Source of the DNA: an uncultured Alphaproteobacteria bacterium
Lineage (GTDB): Bacteria; Pseudomonadota; Alphaproteobacteria; Rhizobiales; Beijerinckiaceae
DNA: 24,838 nucleotides
NCBI GenBank assembly: GCA_937903315.1
Contig: CALCZO010000143.1
Coordinates: 1 to 24,838 of the forward strand
Direction of reading: 5' to 3'
The notes below the pieces were generated by a model. That model saw only the letters and a list, made by a program, of their open reading frames with translations, was not told where the DNA came from and did not search any database. Below, in pieces: positions 23,431 through 24,838 of the stretch (within the stretch, counting starts at the first letter, position 1; the number at the start of each line of letters is the position of its first letter). A program made the position numbers and the translations under genes.

Positions 23431-24838
23431 ATGGCATCGACCCTCATCGTCGGCGGGGGGCTGGCCGGGCTGTTTCTGGCGCTGAAACTCGCGCCGTCGC
23501 CCTGTACCGTGCTGTCACCGCGTCCGTTGGGCGAGGGCGCCTCGTCCTCCTGGGCGCAGGGGGGCGTTGCCGCCGCGATCCAGCCTGGCGACAGCGTGCG
23601 GGCCCATGTCGAGGATACGGTGCGTGCCGGGGCCGGCCTTGTCGACGAGCACATCGCCCGCGGCATGGCGATGGAGGCCAGCGCGCGCATCCATGACCTG
23701 CTGGCCTATGGCGTGCCGTTCGACCGTGATCTCGAAGGCCATCTGATGACCTCGCGCGAGGCAGCGCACAGCCATTCGCGCGTTGTCCGCGTCAAGGGCG
23801 ATCAGGCCGGCGCGCGGATCATGGAGGCGCTGGTCGCCGCCGTCCGGCGCACCCCGTCGATACGGGTTCTGGAAGGTGCTGAAGCGCTGTCTCTGATCAC
23901 TGCCAACGGCCGGGTGATCGGTGCGCGGCTGCTGCACGATGGCGTGCCGATGCGGGCGGGCGCCGATCATGTCGTGCTGGCGACCGGCGGCGTCGGCCAT
24001 CTCTACGCCGTCACCACCAACCCGAAGGAAGCCTGCGGCCAGGGGCTGGGCATGGCGGCGCTGGCTGGTGCCAGCATCCGCGATCCGGAATTCGTGCAGT
24101 TTCACCCTACCGGGCTTGATGTCGGCCGCGACCCGACGCCACTCTTGACCGAGGCATTGCGCGGGGAAGGCGCGATCCTTGTCAACCGCGCCGGCGAGCG
24201 GTTCATGACCGCCCACCACCCGGATGCGGAACTTGCCCCGCGCGATGTGGTGGCGCGCGGTGTGTTCGGCGAGATCAAGGCCGGGCGCGGCGCGTTCCTC
24301 GACACGCGCGCGGCGGTCGGCGCGGCTCTCGCCGAGAAATTCCCGACGGTTTACGCCGCCTGCCGCGCCGCAGGGCTCGATCCTGTGCATGATGTGCTGC
24401 CGGTTGCGCCAGCCCAGCATTACCACATGGGCGGCGTGATGACGGATGCCTATGGGCAGAGTTCGGTTCCGGGCCTCTATGCCATCGGCGAGGTGTCCTC
24501 GACCGGCGTGCATGGGGCCAACCGGCTCGCCTCCAATTCACTGCTTGAAGCGGTCGTGTTCGCCGCGCGTGCGGCAGCGCGACTGGCGCCCCTGTCGGAT
24601 TCGGTCGTGATGGTGCATGTGGAACCGGCGGCGGACTATGGCAGGCAGGCGATCGATGTCAGCGCGGTCGAGCCGCTGCGCGCGATCATGCAGCGCGATG
24701 TCGGTGTCCTGCGCGACGAGGCCGGCCTCCGCCACGCTGTTGTGGCCATCCGCACGGCGCTCGGCAAGCCGCAGACACCGGCGACCCGCAACGGGCTTGT
24801 CGCGGCGGAACTGATCGCCGGCAGCGGGCTTCTGCGCA
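23431..24838 (+). CDS. nadB: L-aspartate oxidase (3' end beyond the window)
   Basis: This flavoenzyme oxidises L-aspartate to iminoaspartate, the NadA substrate. The frame is open from ATG 23431 to the right edge, giving 469 residues; family members have about 510-540, so the end is missing. Visible features are the FAD motif IVGGGLAG (6-13), SSSWAQGGVAAAI, HSHSRVVRVKGDQAG, EFVQFHPTGL, TEALRGEGAILVN, HYHMGGVMTD, and GEVSSTGVHGANRLASNSLLEA. These distinguish it from SdhA and FrdA, together with its nadA neighbour. The ATG has AGGGAG about 10 nt upstream. nadC is expected next, outside the window. Confidence 0.96.
   Translation, partial: MASTLIVGGGLAGLFLALKLAPSPCTVLSPRPLGEGASSSWAQGGVAAAIQPGDSVRAHVEDTVRAGAGLVDEHIARGMAMEASARIHDLLAYGVPFDRDLEGHLMTSREAAHSHSRVVRVKGDQAGARIMEALVAAVRRTPSIRVLEGAEALSLITANGRVIGARLLHDGVPMRAGADHVVLATGGVGHLYAVTTNPKEACGQGLGMAALAGASIRDPEFVQFHPTGLDVGRDPTPLLTEALRGEGAILVNRAGERFMTAHHPDAELAPRDVVARGVFGEIKAGRGAFLDTRAAVGAALAEKFPTVYAACRAAGLDPVHDVLPVAPAQHYHMGGVMTDAYGQSSVPGLYAIGEVSSTGVHGANRLASNSLLEAVVFAARAAARLAPLSDSVVMVHVEPAADYGRQAIDVSAVEPLRAIMQRDVGVLRDEAGLRHAVVAIRTALGKPQTPATRNGLVAAELIAGSGLLR

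Overview
The window looks like ordinary chromosome from a high-GC alphaproteobacterium, most likely of the order Hyphomicrobiales (Rhizobiales) or a close relative. The reasons are the dense, GC-rich, mostly housekeeping gene content; a TIGR02301-family exported protein; a FabI / histidine phosphatase / AroC run; an RT0821/Lpp0805-type lipoprotein; a DmdC-type acyl-CoA dehydrogenase; and a NadQ-like NUDIX protein. I see no rRNA, tRNA, CRISPR array, insertion sequence, prophage or integrase. No gap between genes exceeds about 225 bp.

Layout, left to right. (1) 1-2361, minus strand: the 5' end of a NUDIX/NadQ-like gene that runs off the edge, preceded in transcription by the tightly coupled set ygfZ -> tag -> HD phosphohydrolase. 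(2) 2502-3833, plus: a dihydroorotase of a variant subfamily, divergent from ygfZ. (3) 3834-6464, minus: pdxH -> SDR -> NUDIX -> TIGR02301 protein, the last three joined by ATGA overlaps, then a small unrecognised protein. (4) 6521-11197, plus: lipoprotein, class B J-protein, then fabI, an exported beta-rich protein, a histidine phosphatase and aroC. (5) 11215-14341, minus: a serralysin-like RTX metalloprotease and a histone-deacetylase-family amidohydrolase. (6) 14566-15165, plus: an L,D-transpeptidase lipoprotein followed by the one clear intrinsic terminator. (7) 15219-17681, minus: a DmdC-type acyl-CoA dehydrogenase followed by an SRAP/YedK protein. (8) 17815-19764, plus: a Sua5-type threonylcarbamoyl-AMP synthase and a LysR regulator. 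(9) 19769-22022, minus: an MFS carrier followed by an AcuI-type acryloyl-CoA reductase. (10) 22247 to the right edge, plus: nadA and a partial nadB.

The most interesting signal is regulatory. Two 21-bp imperfect palindromes sharing the core CTCA-N3-TGAG sit between the nadA promoter and its start codon. The truncated gene at the other end of the window resembles NadQ, the alphaproteobacterial repressor of de novo NAD synthesis. The window may therefore hold both the regulator and its target, about 22 kb apart. A second, unrelated palindrome lies upstream of the MFS-acuI unit. Other points of note are a dihydroorotase lacking the first metal-binding His, three RTX modules of exactly 86 residues, and a strong hairpin between nadA and nadB.
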